Positions 17,657 to 27,130 are shown, counted from the first letter of the stretch. The stretch: DNA of 64,000 nucleotides from JBICIG01 sp043101605 (GCA_043101605.1 JBICIG010000106.1:39748-103747), one strand, 5' to 3'. Translations and numbers: made by a program. Notes: a model not told the origin generated them from the sequence alone.

Positions 17657-18681
17657 GGGGCAGATCGGAGATCACGATCGGTGTCGGGATCGTCGGCTAC
17701 GGGTTCATGGGGCGCACGCACCTGGCGGCATATCAGAGCGCGACCCGCGCGGGCTTCCCCTGCCGCGTGCGGGCGATCTGCGATCGGCGCGGCGTGCCCG
17801 CCGGCGGCTCGGCGACGGGCAATCTCGCGGTCGGCGAAGGCGTGGACCTCGCCGGGATCGCGATCGAGCCCGAACTGAACGCGCTGCTCGCCGATCCGGC
17901 GATCGACCTGATCAGCCTCTGCACGCCGACCGACACGCACATCGAACTGGCCCAGCGGGCGCTCGCGGCGGGCAAACATGTCCTGGTCGAGAAGCCCGTC
18001 GGGATCACCGCCGAAGCTATTGAGCCGCTGATGCGGGCAGCCGAGAGCTCCGATCGGCTTTGCATGCCGGCGATGTGCATGCGGTTCTGGCCCGCGTGGG
18101 TGAAGGCGGCCGAGATGCTGCGCGACCTTCCCTACGGGCGTCTTCGCAGCGCCTCGTTCGTGCGGGCCGGCGCGAGGCCCGATTGGGCACCGGAGTTCTA
18201 CGGCGACGAATCACGCTGCGGCGGGATGCTCTGCGACCTGCACATCCACGACACCGATTTCATCGTTTCATGCCTGGGCATGCCGCGGGCGGTCGTCACG
18301 ACCGGGCACGCCGAGCGGTTGAGCACGCAATACGACTTCGGGAACCCGGATGTGTCGATCCGGGCCGAGGGCGGCTGGGACCTGCCCGCCTCGGCCGGGT
18401 TCCGCATGCGGTTCCTGCTCGCGTTCGAGCGTGCCGCGGTCGAGTTTGACATCAACCACGAGCACCAACTCCGCGTGTTCACCGACGCGGGCGAGGAGCA
18501 CCCGGCGCTCGCTCCGATCGCGGGGTACGACGGCGAGGTGCGGGCTCTGGTCCGGGCGATCGAGCGGGGGGATGCCCAGCCTCCGGTCACGATGCGCGAC
18601 GCGTGGCGGGTCGCGCGGGTCGTGGATGCCGAACGGCAGAGCCTCCTGAGCGCGCGGCCCGTGGAATTTCCGGACGCCTGA
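17653..18681 (+). CDS. Gfo/Idh/MocA family oxidoreductase, cytoplasmic
   Basis: A 342-residue NAD(P)-dependent sugar dehydrogenase. The Rossmann motif GIVGYGFMGRTHLAAY lies near residue 12 and the family's EKPVGIT follows at about residue 115. The second-domain histidine pattern is seen in DLHIHDTDFIVSCLG. No Tat or Sec signal, so it is cytoplasmic. It is coupled by an ATGA overlap to the TIM-barrel gene and converges on the MFS transporter. It likely oxidises a sugar or cyclitol; which one is open. Confidence 0.88.
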   Translation: MRGRSEITIGVGIVGYGFMGRTHLAAYQSATRAGFPCRVRAICDRRGVPAGGSATGNLAVGEGVDLAGIAIEPELNALLADPAIDLISLCTPTDTHIELAQRALAAGKHVLVEKPVGITAEAIEPLMRAAESSDRLCMPAMCMRFWPAWVKAAEMLRDLPYGRLRSASFVRAGARPDWAPEFYGDESRCGGMLCDLHIHDTDFIVSCLGMPRAVVTTGHAERLSTQYDFGNPDVSIRAEGGWDLPASAGFRMRFLLAFERAAVEFDINHEHQLRVFTDAGEEHPALAPIAGYDGEVRALVRAIERGDAQPPVTMRDAWRVARVVDAERQSLLSARPVEFPDA

Positions 18682-18706
18682 CCGCTCCCCCCGCCCGGCG
18701 CGGGAA

Positions 18707-20323
18707 TCACGCTTGAGTGCGATCGGGGTCCGGTTCGTCGGGCAGGTAGACGCCCTCCTTGGCCGCTTTGAGGTCCCGCCGCGGATAGAAGAGCAGCAGG
18801 GCGACGAGGCAGCCGATCGCGCCCCACATCGGAACGGCGAACAGGGTCTGGTAATCGAGTTCCTTGTTCTTGGTGGCAATCTCGGCGACCATGCCCGCGA
18901 TCTTGCTGCCGACGATGATCCCGATGCCGAAGATCACCAGGCTGAACAGGCTCTGGGCGCTGGCGCGGACATCCTTGCTCGTGAACTTGTCGACGACGAC
19001 GAACGAAACGAAGATGAAGCACCCGAAGCAGAGCCCGTGCATCGTGACGCCCGTGATGAGGACCGCGATCGCGGGGATACCCGTCGACGCGGTGATCTGA
19101 TCGACATACGCGAACAGCGCCATGCGGAGCGCGTAAGCCACCAACCCGATCGCCAGCAGTGTCTTGTGCCCGACCTTCTTGAGCAGCAGCGGCATGAGGG
19201 CCAGCACGAGGATCTCGGACATTTGCCCGATGGTCATCAGCCCGCCGCCGCCGACGCCGAAGATCGCGTTGATCGACTCGGCCGCCTTGGTCTGGTAGGT
19301 GCCCAGAAAGCCCGAGGTGTGCACGAAGTAGAACTGGTGGATGCAGGAGACCGGGACCAGCAGGAGGAACAGGACCATCAGCGGTCTGCTGCGGAGCACC
19401 TCGCCGATCGCCTCGAACGCCGCGTTCTTCTCGCGCCCCTTGCTCGGCGGCGTGTGCGGGAGCGTGAAGCAGAACAGCCCCATCACGATCCCGAGGATCG
19501 CGCTCAGGCGGAACGCGTTGATCATCCCGGCCTGCTGCACGCTCAGCGTCTGGTCCTCGATCAACTTCACGCTGACGACCGCTTCGGCGTCGCTCAACTG
19601 GTCGACGGCGGCTTCGACCTCGGCCCGGGTCGCGTTCTCGCCGAGCCCGTCGATCAGGGCTCGCACGGCCGGGCGGGTTTCCTCCGATGCGGCGAGATCC
19701 CACCAGCGGAGCGGCGGGGTCTCGGTCGTCTCATCTTCGGCCGTGGGGGGGAGCGGAGCGAGCAGTTCGGCCCGTTCCTCGGCGGTGTCAAGGTGCGCCA
19801 CCAGGGCGGCCCGCGCTGCGTCGTTCTTGGTCGGCGTGGAGGTCATCAGCAGCCACTGCCCGATGCCGATGCCCACGCAGATCCACCCGACCGTGCCCCA
19901 GACGCGGACCTTGCCGAAGTCGCGGTCGCGGTCGGGCAGGTGGTGGAACGAGATGGAGTTGGTGAGGCTGAGCGTGGGGGAATAGATCAGCGAGTAGAGC
20001 AGGCTGAGCCCGAGAAACGCCCAGTAGCCCTCGGTCGACGCGAGCACGAAGACCACGATCCCGCCGAGGATGTGGCTGATGCCGAGGAACTTCTCGGTCG
20101 CGAAGAGCCGGTCGGCGATCTGACCCGCGACGAAGGGCGCCACCAGCGCACCGACCGCACCGACCGCGAACATGTCGCCGATCTGCCCCGGGTTGAACCC
20201 GCGGTGCCCGTTGAGGACGGGCCAGAGCAGCGGCAGCCAGGCACCCCAGATCGCGTACTGCAGGAACATCATCACGCTCAGGCGTGTGCGCACAAGTGCG
20301 GGGGTCTGGCCGGTCTCGCTCAT
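18707..20323 (-). CDS. MFS transporter, nucleoside:H+ symporter (NupG-like) family
   Basis: A 538-residue membrane protein with about 12 hydrophobic segments. The start (RLSVMMFLQYAIWGAWLPLL) and the LGWVRVWGT-like VRVWGTVGWICVGI region match NupG/XapB-type permeases. It is longer than NupG (about 418) because of a roughly 100-residue soluble insert at residues 162-265 between two membrane segments, predicted outside the membrane. In planctomycetes and Bacteroidetes such permeases often sit by sugar oxidoreductases, so a sugar substrate is as likely as a nucleoside. ATG 20323 has a strong AGGGAGG ribosome binding site; the longer frame upstream is not supported. Confidence 0.85.
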   Translation of the reverse strand: MSETGQTPALVRTRLSVMMFLQYAIWGAWLPLLWPVLNGHRGFNPGQIGDMFAVGAVGALVAPFVAGQIADRLFATEKFLGISHILGGIVVFVLASTEGYWAFLGLSLLYSLIYSPTLSLTNSISFHHLPDRDRDFGKVRVWGTVGWICVGIGIGQWLLMTSTPTKNDAARAALVAHLDTAEERAELLAPLPPTAEDETTETPPLRWWDLAASEETRPAVRALIDGLGENATRAEVEAAVDQLSDAEAVVSVKLIEDQTLSVQQAGMINAFRLSAILGIVMGLFCFTLPHTPPSKGREKNAAFEAIGEVLRSRPLMVLFLLLVPVSCIHQFYFVHTSGFLGTYQTKAAESINAIFGVGGGGLMTIGQMSEILVLALMPLLLKKVGHKTLLAIGLVAYALRMALFAYVDQITASTGIPAIAVLITGVTMHGLCFGCFIFVSFVVVDKFTSKDVRASAQSLFSLVIFGIGIIVGSKIAGMVAEIATKNKELDYQTLFAVPMWGAIGCLVALLLFYPRRDLKAAKEGVYLPDEPDPDRTQA

Positions 20324-20466
20324 CGACGATCCTCCCTCTGCCTGGGCAAGCGGGCAGTCTAGCGGGCGGCCGACCTTCGGTGGGTGCGGGCGGCGAATCC
20401 GGGCGATACGCTGGCGCTCCCGCCGCTCGAGCAAGCTCCGGCGGGCCAGCCGCAGGAGTTTCTTCC

Positions 20467-21462
20467 ATGGCACGACCCGTGACGCTCTTCACCGGCCAGT
20501 GGGCCGACCTTCCCCGCGCCGAACTGCTCCCCCGTGTCGCGGAGATGGGGTACGACGGAGTCGAACTCGCCTGCTGGGGGGACCACTTCGAGGTCGGGCG
20601 GGCGCTCGCCGAGGATGACTACTGCGACCGGCTCCGCGACGAACTCGCCGAGCACGCTTTGGACTGCTTTGCGATCAGCAGCCACCTCGTCGGGCAGGCG
20701 GTCTGCGATCCGATCGACACCCGGCACCGGTCGATCCTGCCCGCCGCCGTCTGGGCGGACGGCGACCCCGAGGGCGTTCGGCAGCGAGCCGCCGAGGAGA
20801 TGAAGCGGACCGCCAGGGCAGCGGCGAAGTTCGGGGTCGGGATCGTCAATGGGTTCACCGGGTCGGCGATCTGGCACAAGCTCTACTTCTTCCCCCCGAC
20901 CGGGCCCGCCGAGGTCGCGGCCGGGTTTGCCGACTTTGCCGATCGATGGAACCCGATTCTTGATGTCTTTGATGAGGTGGGCGTGCGCTTCGCGCTCGAG
21001 GTCCACCCGACCGAGATCGCCTACGACATCGAGACTTCGGCGCGCGCGCTCGAATCGCTCGACGGGCGAACCGCGTTCGGGTTCAATTTCGACCCCTCGC
21101 ACCTGATCTGGCAGGGTATAGACCCCGCCCGCTTTGTCCGCGAGTTCCCCGACCGGATCTATCACTGCCATGTCAAGGACGCCGCGACGACCCTTGACGG
21201 GCGCAGCTCGATCCTCGCGTCGCACCTGTCGTTCGGCGATCCGCGGCGGGGGTGGGACTTCCGCTCACCCGGACGCGGCGATGTCGATTTCGAGTCGATC
21301 ATCCGCGCGCTCAACCACGCGAAGTACACCGGGCCGCTGAGCGTGGAGTGGGAGGACTCGGGCATGGACCGGTTCCACGGCGCGCGGGAAGCGGCGGATT
21401 TCGTGCGCACGATCGACTTCCCGCCGTCGGACCTCGCGTTCGACGCGGCGTTCGAGGACTGA
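20467..21462 (+). CDS. TIM-barrel sugar phosphate isomerase/epimerase family protein
   Basis: A 331-residue barrel protein, cytoplasmic. The N-terminus VTLFTGQWADLPRAELLPRVAEMGYDGVELACW is typical of the planctomycete branch of this family. Metal-ligand positions appear in FALEVHPTEIAYD, FNFDPSHLIWQG, IYHCHVKDA and LSVEWEDSGMDR. ATG 20467 has an AGGAG eight bases upstream. It is 23 bases ahead of a Gfo/Idh gene and divergent from the MFS transporter, suggesting uptake, oxidation and isomerisation of one substrate by the three products. Confidence 0.87.
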   Translation: MARPVTLFTGQWADLPRAELLPRVAEMGYDGVELACWGDHFEVGRALAEDDYCDRLRDELAEHALDCFAISSHLVGQAVCDPIDTRHRSILPAAVWADGDPEGVRQRAAEEMKRTARAAAKFGVGIVNGFTGSAIWHKLYFFPPTGPAEVAAGFADFADRWNPILDVFDEVGVRFALEVHPTEIAYDIETSARALESLDGRTAFGFNFDPSHLIWQGIDPARFVREFPDRIYHCHVKDAATTLDGRSSILASHLSFGDPRRGWDFRSPGRGDVDFESIIRALNHAKYTGPLSVEWEDSGMDRFHGAREAADFVRTIDFPPSDLAFDAAFED

Positions 21463-21485
21463 ACGATCCGGGCGAGGAGGCAGGC

Positions 21486-22637
21486 ATGGAGAAGCTGACC
21501 TACGGCATGATCGGCGGGGGGCGCGGGGCGTTCATCGGCGCGGTGCACCGCATCGCGGCCGAACTGGACCACGGCGCAACGCTGGCCGCGGGGGCCCTGT
21601 CGTCGGACCCGTTACGAGCCAAGGCCTCGGGCGAGGATCTCGGGCTCGATCCGGCGCGGACCCACGGCTCGTGGCGTGAGCTTCTCGAGAGCGAGCGTGC
21701 CCGCGACCCGGGCGACCGGATCGATTTCGTTTCGATCGTGACGCCCAACGACAGCCACTTCGAGATCGCCGAGGCGTTCGCGGCGGCGGGGTTCCATGTC
21801 GTGCTCGACAAGCCGATGACGGTGACGATCGAGCAGGCCGAGCGACTGACGCGGGTTGTGCGCGATTCGGGCGTCGTGTTCGCCGTGACCTACAACTACA
21901 CGGGCTATCCGCTGGTGCGGCAGGCGCGGCAGATGATTCAGCGGGGCGAATTGGGCGCGATCCGCCGCGTGATCGCCGAGTACCACCAGGGCTGGCTCGC
22001 GACGCCGCTGGAGCAGACAGGGCAGAAGCAGGCGTCGTGGCGGACCGACCCGAAGCGGGCGGGGGTGGGGGGTTCGGTCGGCGACATCGGCTCGCACGCG
22101 GAGAACCTGATCTCCTTCGTCACCGGGCTCGAGATGCGGTCGCTGTGCGCGCAGGTAAGCACTTTCGTCGAAGGCCGCGCGATCGACGACGACGCGGCGG
22201 TCCTAATACGGTTCGACGGGGGCGCGGTCGGCACGCTGTCGTGCTCGCAGGTCTGCGTCGGCGAGGAGAACGGCCTGACCCTCCGCGTCTACGGCGAAAA
22301 GGGCGGGCTCAGCTGGAAGCAGGAGAACCCGAACGAACTCATCCATGCGCCCATCGACGCGCCCCGGCGGATCCTGACGCGCGGCGGGCCCGGGCTGGGG
22401 GAGCGGGCCACGAGCGCAACCCGCATCCCCGCGGGGCACCCTGAGGGGTACCTTGAGGGGTTCGCGAACCTGTACCGAGAGGTCATCGCCGAAATCCGTG
22501 CGCGCAAGGAAGCCACCAGTTCGCCCTGCACGGAGTGGCTGGTGCCGACGGTCGAGGACGGGGCGCGAGGCGTGCGGTTCATCCACGCGGTGATCGAGAG
22601 CGGGAACGCGGGCGGGCGTTGGGTCGATCTCGGCTGA
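21486..22637 (+). CDS. Gfo/Idh/MocA family oxidoreductase, cytoplasmic
   Basis: A 383-residue NAD(P)-dependent oxidoreductase. The nucleotide motif is GMIGGGRGAFIGAVHRIAA near residue 8, followed by DKPMTVT at about residue 110 and GGSVGDIGSHAENL in the substrate domain. The GGGRGAFIG variant of the Rossmann loop marks a subgroup common in soil and marine planctomycetes. No signal peptide. GAGGAGG precedes the ATG. It is paired with the TIM-barrel gene just upstream; the two probably form one transcript ending at the hairpin at 22685. Confidence 0.88.
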   Translation: MEKLTYGMIGGGRGAFIGAVHRIAAELDHGATLAAGALSSDPLRAKASGEDLGLDPARTHGSWRELLESERARDPGDRIDFVSIVTPNDSHFEIAEAFAAAGFHVVLDKPMTVTIEQAERLTRVVRDSGVVFAVTYNYTGYPLVRQARQMIQRGELGAIRRVIAEYHQGWLATPLEQTGQKQASWRTDPKRAGVGGSVGDIGSHAENLISFVTGLEMRSLCAQVSTFVEGRAIDDDAAVLIRFDGGAVGTLSCSQVCVGEENGLTLRVYGEKGGLSWKQENPNELIHAPIDAPRRILTRGGPGLGERATSATRIPAGHPEGYLEGFANLYREVIAEIRARKEATSSPCTEWLVPTVEDGARGVRFIHAVIESGNAGGRWVDLG

Positions 22638-22684
22638 GCGGGTCTGCGTCAAGCACAAACCATGCGGCCGCGTGCGCAAAGGAG

Positions 22685-22709
22685 CACCGACCTCGGGGCG
22701 AGGTCGGTG
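22685..22709. terminator. Perfect hairpin between convergent genes, possible two-way terminator
   Basis: CACCGACCTC (22685-22694) pairs exactly with GAGGTCGGTG (22700-22709) around a five-base loop. It lies in the 122-base gap where a Gfo/Idh gene on + meets the DUF1080 gene on -. No T-run follows on either side, so it is not a textbook intrinsic terminator. Confidence 0.5.
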
Positions 22710-22759
22710 GCACGGGATTCGTTCGATCAATGTCGGCGCGGACCGGTTGATCCGGACGG

Positions 22760-24037
22760 TCAGCGGCCCATCGGGACGACACCGGGCCGATCGCCCGCTT
22801 CGTCGGGCGACCGGAGTTCGCGCACGCGGATGTCGCGCCACTCGATCTGGTTGCCCTGGTGGTGTGTCTGAAGCACGATGTGCCCGAGGTCGAAGAGATC
22901 GAGGCGGGTATCGACCATCGGGACGCCGTTGATGAAGGTCTGGATGTGGTCGCCGCGCGCGATGATGCGGTAGTCGAACCACGCGTTGTCGCGGGTGATG
23001 GGCTGGTCGTGGTCGTTGGACCAGGCACGGTCGTAGATGACGCCCGTGAAGTTCTTCGGGTCGTGGTTGTCGACCTGGGCCTCGTAGCCGAGGGGCCAGG
23101 TGTTGGGGTCTTCGGGTCGGGGAACGGTGCGGAAGTAGAGCCCGCTGTTGCCGCGCTCATTGACGCGGACCATGGCGCGGATCTCGAGGTCGGACCACAT
23201 GCGGTCGGTGAAGAGGTGCCCGGGCCCGTTGCGGCCGATGAGCGTGCCCCCCTCGACGGTCCACTCACCGCCGCCGCGCGCCGTCCATCCGGTGGTGCCC
23301 TCGCTGGGGATGAGGCTGGTCCAGCCGCCGGGGTCCCGGTCCGGGGAGAGGTCGCGGATGCGGATGTTGCGGAATCGGCATGCGTGCCCGTGGTCCTGGA
23401 TGGAGATGTAGCCGGTGGTCAGGCGGGCGTTCAAGGGGAGTGTCTGTTCGGGGGAGCGGAAGTAGCCGCGATCGTCGAGCCTCTGAGCGTCGTGGATCTT
23501 CTCGCCGTTGAGCCAGACATCGAGCGTGTCGCCGACGAGACGGATGCGATAGGAGTTCCAGTTGCCGGGCTCGTGGACGGCCATGCTCGCGGGGGGGATG
23601 GCGTTGTAGACCGCGCCGCAGTTGCCGAAGCCCGGCTCCTCGCCGTGGGTGTCGAGGATCTGGACTTCGAGCCCGGTGAAGGCGGGGTCGCCGTTGGACG
23701 AGCCGCGGAGCCCGATGCCGGAGTTGGCGCCCTCGGGGAGGAAGAACTCGAGTTCGAGATCGAAGTCGCGGAACATGCGCTCGGTGCGGAGCCACCAGCC
23801 CTGCCCGGGCTTCACGGTGACGATCTCGCCGTTCTCGACGCCCCACGCCTGGGGATCGCCGGCGGTGGTCCAGCCGGTGAGGTCGCGTCCGTTGAAGAGG
23901 GGCTCCCAGCCGCGATCGGCTTCGGGCTGCGCGGAGGCCTCGGGCTGATGAACTCGGACGGCGAGCGCGGCGGGGGAGCTGCCGAGCAGGACGGAGGAGA
24001 CGGCAAACGATGCACATAGAGCGTTCAGGGGTCGCAT
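22760..24037 (-). CDS. Exported protein with two DUF1080 (3-keto-disaccharide hydrolase) domains
   Basis: A 425-residue secreted protein. The first about 27 residues form a Sec signal peptide ending near ALA. Two tandem DUF1080 domains follow: about residues 42-225 (GWEPLFNGRDLTGWT ... ENGEIV ... SGIGLRG) and 235-405 (GWTSLIPSEGTTGWTARGG ... GNSGLYFRTV ... GHIVLQTHHQG). These concanavalin-like domains occur in enzymes that cleave 3-keto-glycosides by elimination or hydrolysis. The duplication may give one catalytic and one binding unit. It is divergent from a Tat-exported TIM-barrel gene, the partner expected in that pathway. Confidence 0.9.
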   Translation of the reverse strand: MRPLNALCASFAVSSVLLGSSPAALAVRVHQPEASAQPEADRGWEPLFNGRDLTGWTTAGDPQAWGVENGEIVTVKPGQGWWLRTERMFRDFDLELEFFLPEGANSGIGLRGSSNGDPAFTGLEVQILDTHGEEPGFGNCGAVYNAIPPASMAVHEPGNWNSYRIRLVGDTLDVWLNGEKIHDAQRLDDRGYFRSPEQTLPLNARLTTGYISIQDHGHACRFRNIRIRDLSPDRDPGGWTSLIPSEGTTGWTARGGGEWTVEGGTLIGRNGPGHLFTDRMWSDLEIRAMVRVNERGNSGLYFRTVPRPEDPNTWPLGYEAQVDNHDPKNFTGVIYDRAWSNDHDQPITRDNAWFDYRIIARGDHIQTFINGVPMVDTRLDLFDLGHIVLQTHHQGNQIEWRDIRVRELRSPDEAGDRPGVVPMGR

Positions 24038-24068
24038 GGATTCCCTCCTCGGTGGGGTCGGACCGGTC

Positions 24069-24076
24069 AGTATACT
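24069..24076. promoter_or_regulatory. Palindromic -10-like box shared by divergent genes
   Basis: AGTATACT is a palindrome that contains TATACT on both strands, between the divergent DUF1080 and TIM-barrel genes. It could serve as a -10 box in either direction. No convincing -35 box is seen. Confidence 0.25.
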
Positions 24077-24123
24077 CGGCTCGCCGGGGCTCTCCCGCGG
24101 GCTCGCCGGTGATGGGAGGATCG

Positions 24124-25068
24124 ATGGGTGTGAAGCTGAATCGGCGTGAGTTCGGGGTTCGTGCGCTGGGTGTCGGCGCGGCGGGGATGCTGGCCGGGCC
24201 GGCGGCGGCGGCGAATGCGGCCGGGTCGCGGCGGCGGGAGCCCGATCCGCTGCCCTTTTCGATCTCGCTCGCCGAATGGTCGCTGCACCGGACGATCTAC
24301 GGCGGGGAACTCGATCATCTCGACTTTGCCCGCACCGCTCGCGAGCGGTACGACCTCGACGCGGTGGAGTATGTCACCGGGTTCTTCAAGGACAAGGCGA
24401 CCGACGCGGCGTACATCAACGAGATGAAGAAGCGGGCGAGCGACCACGGCGTGCGCAGCCTGCTGATCATGGTCGACGGCGAGGGAGCGCTCGGAGCCGA
24501 GAACCGGAACGAGCGGCGCAAGTCGGTCGAGAATCACATCAAGTGGCTCGACGCGGCCGCGGCGCTGGGGTGTCATTCGATCCGCGTCAATGCGCACAGT
24601 TCGGGGAGCTACCAGGAGCAGATCGGGCGTGCGGCCGACGGGCTGCGGCAGCTCTGCGAACTGGGCGAAGAGCGCGGGCTGAATGTCATCGTCGAGAACC
24701 ACGGCGGGCTGTCCTCGAACGGGCACTGGCTGAGCACGGTGATGCGTGCGGTGGATCATCCGCGTGTCGGTACGCTGCCGGATTTCGGGAACTTCCGGAT
24801 CCAGGGCGATGAGTGGTACGATCGGTACCGGGGCGTGAAGGAACTGATGCCGTTCGCCAAAGCGGTCAGCGCGAAGAGCCACGCGTTCGGGCCTGACGGG
24901 CTCGAGATGGGGACGGATTACCCGCGGATGATGGGGATCGTGCTGGCGGCGGGGTATCACGGCTTCGTCGGGATCGAGTACGAGGGGAGCAAGCACCCGG
25001 AGTACGAGGGCGTGCGGCTGACGCTCGAACTGCTCAAGCGGATCCAGGGAGAACGGCGGGGGGGCTGA
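24124..25068 (+). CDS. Tat-exported TIM-barrel sugar isomerase/epimerase-like protein
   Basis: A 314-residue protein. The N-terminus carries a twin-arginine motif (NRREFGVRAL) and a hydrophobic stretch ending in AAAANA, so it should be exported folded. The mature part is an AP-endonuclease-2-like barrel with SIRVNAHSSGSYQEQIG, VIVENHGGLSSNG, TLPDFGNFRIQG and VGIEYEGSKHPEYEG, which places metal ligands in the active site. GGGAGGA precedes ATG 24124; an earlier frame extension overlaps the divergent gene. Relatives act on 3-keto sugars as hydratases or eliminases, which fits the neighbouring DUF1080 protein. Confidence 0.87.
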   Translation: MGVKLNRREFGVRALGVGAAGMLAGPAAAANAAGSRRREPDPLPFSISLAEWSLHRTIYGGELDHLDFARTARERYDLDAVEYVTGFFKDKATDAAYINEMKKRASDHGVRSLLIMVDGEGALGAENRNERRKSVENHIKWLDAAAALGCHSIRVNAHSSGSYQEQIGRAADGLRQLCELGEERGLNVIVENHGGLSSNGHWLSTVMRAVDHPRVGTLPDFGNFRIQGDEWYDRYRGVKELMPFAKAVSAKSHAFGPDGLEMGTDYPRMMGIVLAAGYHGFVGIEYEGSKHPEYEGVRLTLELLKRIQGERRGG

Positions 25069-25100
25069 GCGGGTTTGCGCTGGAGCCCGCGTTGAGTTGA

Positions 25101-25895
25101 TCAAGAGGCAGCGGGGGCAGGCTTGATCCGTGGCAGGCAGAGATCGAGCAGGATCATCACGCCCATCAGCCCGACCCCGCCGTTGAAGATCGTGCCGGCG
25201 ATGGCGATGACCGGCGCGAAGGCGATGTTGTCGCGGGTGAGCCACCACGAGCCGATGTCGGCGAGCAGGGCGACGCCGGTGAGCGCGACGATCGGACCCG
25301 TGAGGAACCGTGGCCAGCTTGTCGCGATGAACAGCCCCGCCATGACCATCGCGAGCACGGCCAGACTGAGCGCATGGGTGTGCGTGGAGGCGGCGAGGAT
25401 GGTCATGTCGACCGGGAGGATCTCTCGCGACTGCGAGTTCGCGGCGACCTGTTCGAGGTTGAGCAGCGGGATTTCCGGGGCGGCGTTGTCGCCGGTGGCG
25501 GTGGGGGAATGGCAGGAGAGGCAGGAGTCCTCGAGCATGAAGCGCGGCGAGTCGAGGTAGAGGTCGATGTTCTCGTATTCGCCGAGGGGGTTTGCGAGAC
25601 CGAGCCAGTCGAGCAGGTCTTTGCGGATGGCTTCGTCGACCCACTGATCGTGCGAGCCGTCGGACAGGGCGCGGATCATCGGGGCTTCGGAGCGGATGCC
25701 GTGGTAGTGCCCGCGGATGTCGTCGAGCGTGAGCCCGGGCTGTTCGTCGCGTTTCTCGTACTTGAGGTAGAGGTAGAAGCCAGACGCGGCCGACCCGCCC
25801 AGAAGCGTGAGGACCATCGCGGCGAGCCCGAGGCGCGCGAACCAGCCGAGCGAGCGAAGCCGGAAGCCGGAGCGGTGTGAGGTCTTGTTGCTCAT
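25101..25895 (-). CDS. Membrane protein with a single CxxCH haem-binding site
   Basis: A 264-residue membrane protein I cannot name. One membrane segment (about residues 20-45) precedes an extracytoplasmic part with a single CLSCH motif near residue 130, able to bind one c-type haem. Three more membrane segments follow (about 172-192, 198-218, 232-252). The gene starts two bases after the stop of a Tat-exported Gfo/Idh gene and ends the operon, so it may be an electron conduit between periplasmic oxidation and the membrane. A non-haem use of the Cys pair is possible. Confidence 0.65.
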   Translation of the reverse strand: MSNKTSHRSGFRLRSLGWFARLGLAAMVLTLLGGSAASGFYLYLKYEKRDEQPGLTLDDIRGHYHGIRSEAPMIRALSDGSHDQWVDEAIRKDLLDWLGLANPLGEYENIDLYLDSPRFMLEDSCLSCHSPTATGDNAAPEIPLLNLEQVAANSQSREILPVDMTILAASTHTHALSLAVLAMVMAGLFIATSWPRFLTGPIVALTGVALLADIGSWWLTRDNIAFAPVIAIAGTIFNGGVGLMGVMILLDLCLPRIKPAPAAS

Positions 25896-25897
25896 GG

Positions 25898-27130
25898 TCA
25901 GAGGGCCATCATCGCGTCGGTGATGTCGATCGCCTTGCCGGTGGAGACGGCTTCGTGCGCGGCGATGCCAACCACGGTGGAACGGTGGGCGTCGCCCGGA
26001 TCGGTCACGACCTTGGCGCCCTCGAGGACGCTCTTGAGGAATGCTTCTACGGCGTAGTAAGTCGAGGAATAGGGGAGCCCGACGCCCTCCTTGAGCTTGC
26101 CCTGGCTGGCGAGCTTTGTCGCGTCGGCGATGAGGGTGATGCCCTCGTCGTTGTGGAACTGCTGGCGGTTCGCGTAAACCTCCCAGCCCTGGGTCGGGGC
26201 GTCGGCTTCCTTGAACATCCAGCCGTGCGACCAGGCGAGCTTCATCGTGGCGTCGGCGCCGTGGAGGATCTCGTACCGCCCGCCGTAGGAGTTGGCGAGG
26301 CTCGACTCGTAGGTCGCGACGAGCCCGTCGGCGTACTCGAGCCGGAGGTGAACGGTGTCTGGCATCTTGCGCCCGTCGTTGTGCAGACGGATGGAGCCGT
26401 GGCCCGAGACGCGGACCGGCGACTTGTTGATGAACCACTCGTGGACATCAAGCTGCACGGCGCCTGTCTCGCCTTCGAGCCCGAGGCTGACCTCCGGATC
26501 GAGCTTCCAGTTCAGTTCCTTCTCGCGGGCGGCGTCGTTGGCGGGGGAACGCCAGCTCGACTTCTCGTGGTGCTGGGCGTGCAGGCTGACGAGTTCGCGC
26601 AGCGTGCCGGAGACGGCGAACGAGCGAGCGAGCGAGTAGACCGGGTTGGCACGCCCCTCGTAGCCGAACTGGACGACCTTGCTGCTGCCCGCGGCGGCGC
26701 GGGCGATGGCACGCGAGTCCTCCACCGTGTGCGCGATCGGCGCTTCGCAGTAGACATGCTTCCCCGCGGCGACGGCCTCCTCGACCATCGCCCGGTGGCG
26801 GTGGGTCGGGGTGGCGATGAAGACCGCTTCGACTCCCGGGTCGGCGATGAGATCCGAGGCGCTCGAATAGGCCTTGGAATCGCTGGCGCGGCGCTGCCCG
26901 CCCCGGAGGCGGAGGTCGTCGGTGTCGCAGACGGCGACGATCCTGGCCGCTTCGAGCTTGCCGAGTTCCGAAAGAATGTTGCGTCCCTGTCGCCCGGTGC
27001 CGATGACGCCGATCCCGACGGCGGCGCCGGCGCGGAAGACATGGGCGGCGGCCGAGGAAGGCACGAGGGCGGCGGCGGCGAGAAGCCCGCCTGTCTGGAC
27101 GAGGAACGATCGGCGGTCGGTGTGGGTCAT
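25898..27130 (-). CDS. Tat-exported Gfo/Idh/MocA oxidoreductase
   Basis: A 410-residue protein. Its N-terminus HTDRRSFLVQTGG is a twin-arginine signal, with likely cleavage after SSAAA. The mature enzyme has the Rossmann motif GIGVIGTGRQGRNIL, then the family's GKHVYCEAPIAHT in place of the common EKP (Ala for Lys), a noteworthy change since that Lys is catalytic in many members. The middle contains LDVHEWFINKSPVRVSGHG. Export with its nucleotide already bound is the rule for such proteins. The start overlaps the ApbE stop (ATGA) and the haem-site protein follows two bases after its own stop. Confidence 0.88.
   Translation of the reverse strand: MTHTDRRSFLVQTGGLLAAAALVPSSAAAHVFRAGAAVGIGVIGTGRQGRNILSELGKLEAARIVAVCDTDDLRLRGGQRRASDSKAYSSASDLIADPGVEAVFIATPTHRHRAMVEEAVAAGKHVYCEAPIAHTVEDSRAIARAAAGSSKVVQFGYEGRANPVYSLARSFAVSGTLRELVSLHAQHHEKSSWRSPANDAAREKELNWKLDPEVSLGLEGETGAVQLDVHEWFINKSPVRVSGHGSIRLHNDGRKMPDTVHLRLEYADGLVATYESSLANSYGGRYEILHGADATMKLAWSHGWMFKEADAPTQGWEVYANRQQFHNDEGITLIADATKLASQGKLKEGVGLPYSSTYYAVEAFLKSVLEGAKVVTDPGDAHRSTVVGIAAHEAVSTGKAIDITDAMMAL

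Noticed and set aside
18681..18707. CCCGC-GCGGG stem between the Gfo/Idh and MFS genes
   Set aside because: Five pairs only in very GC-rich sequence, with no T-run; likely chance.
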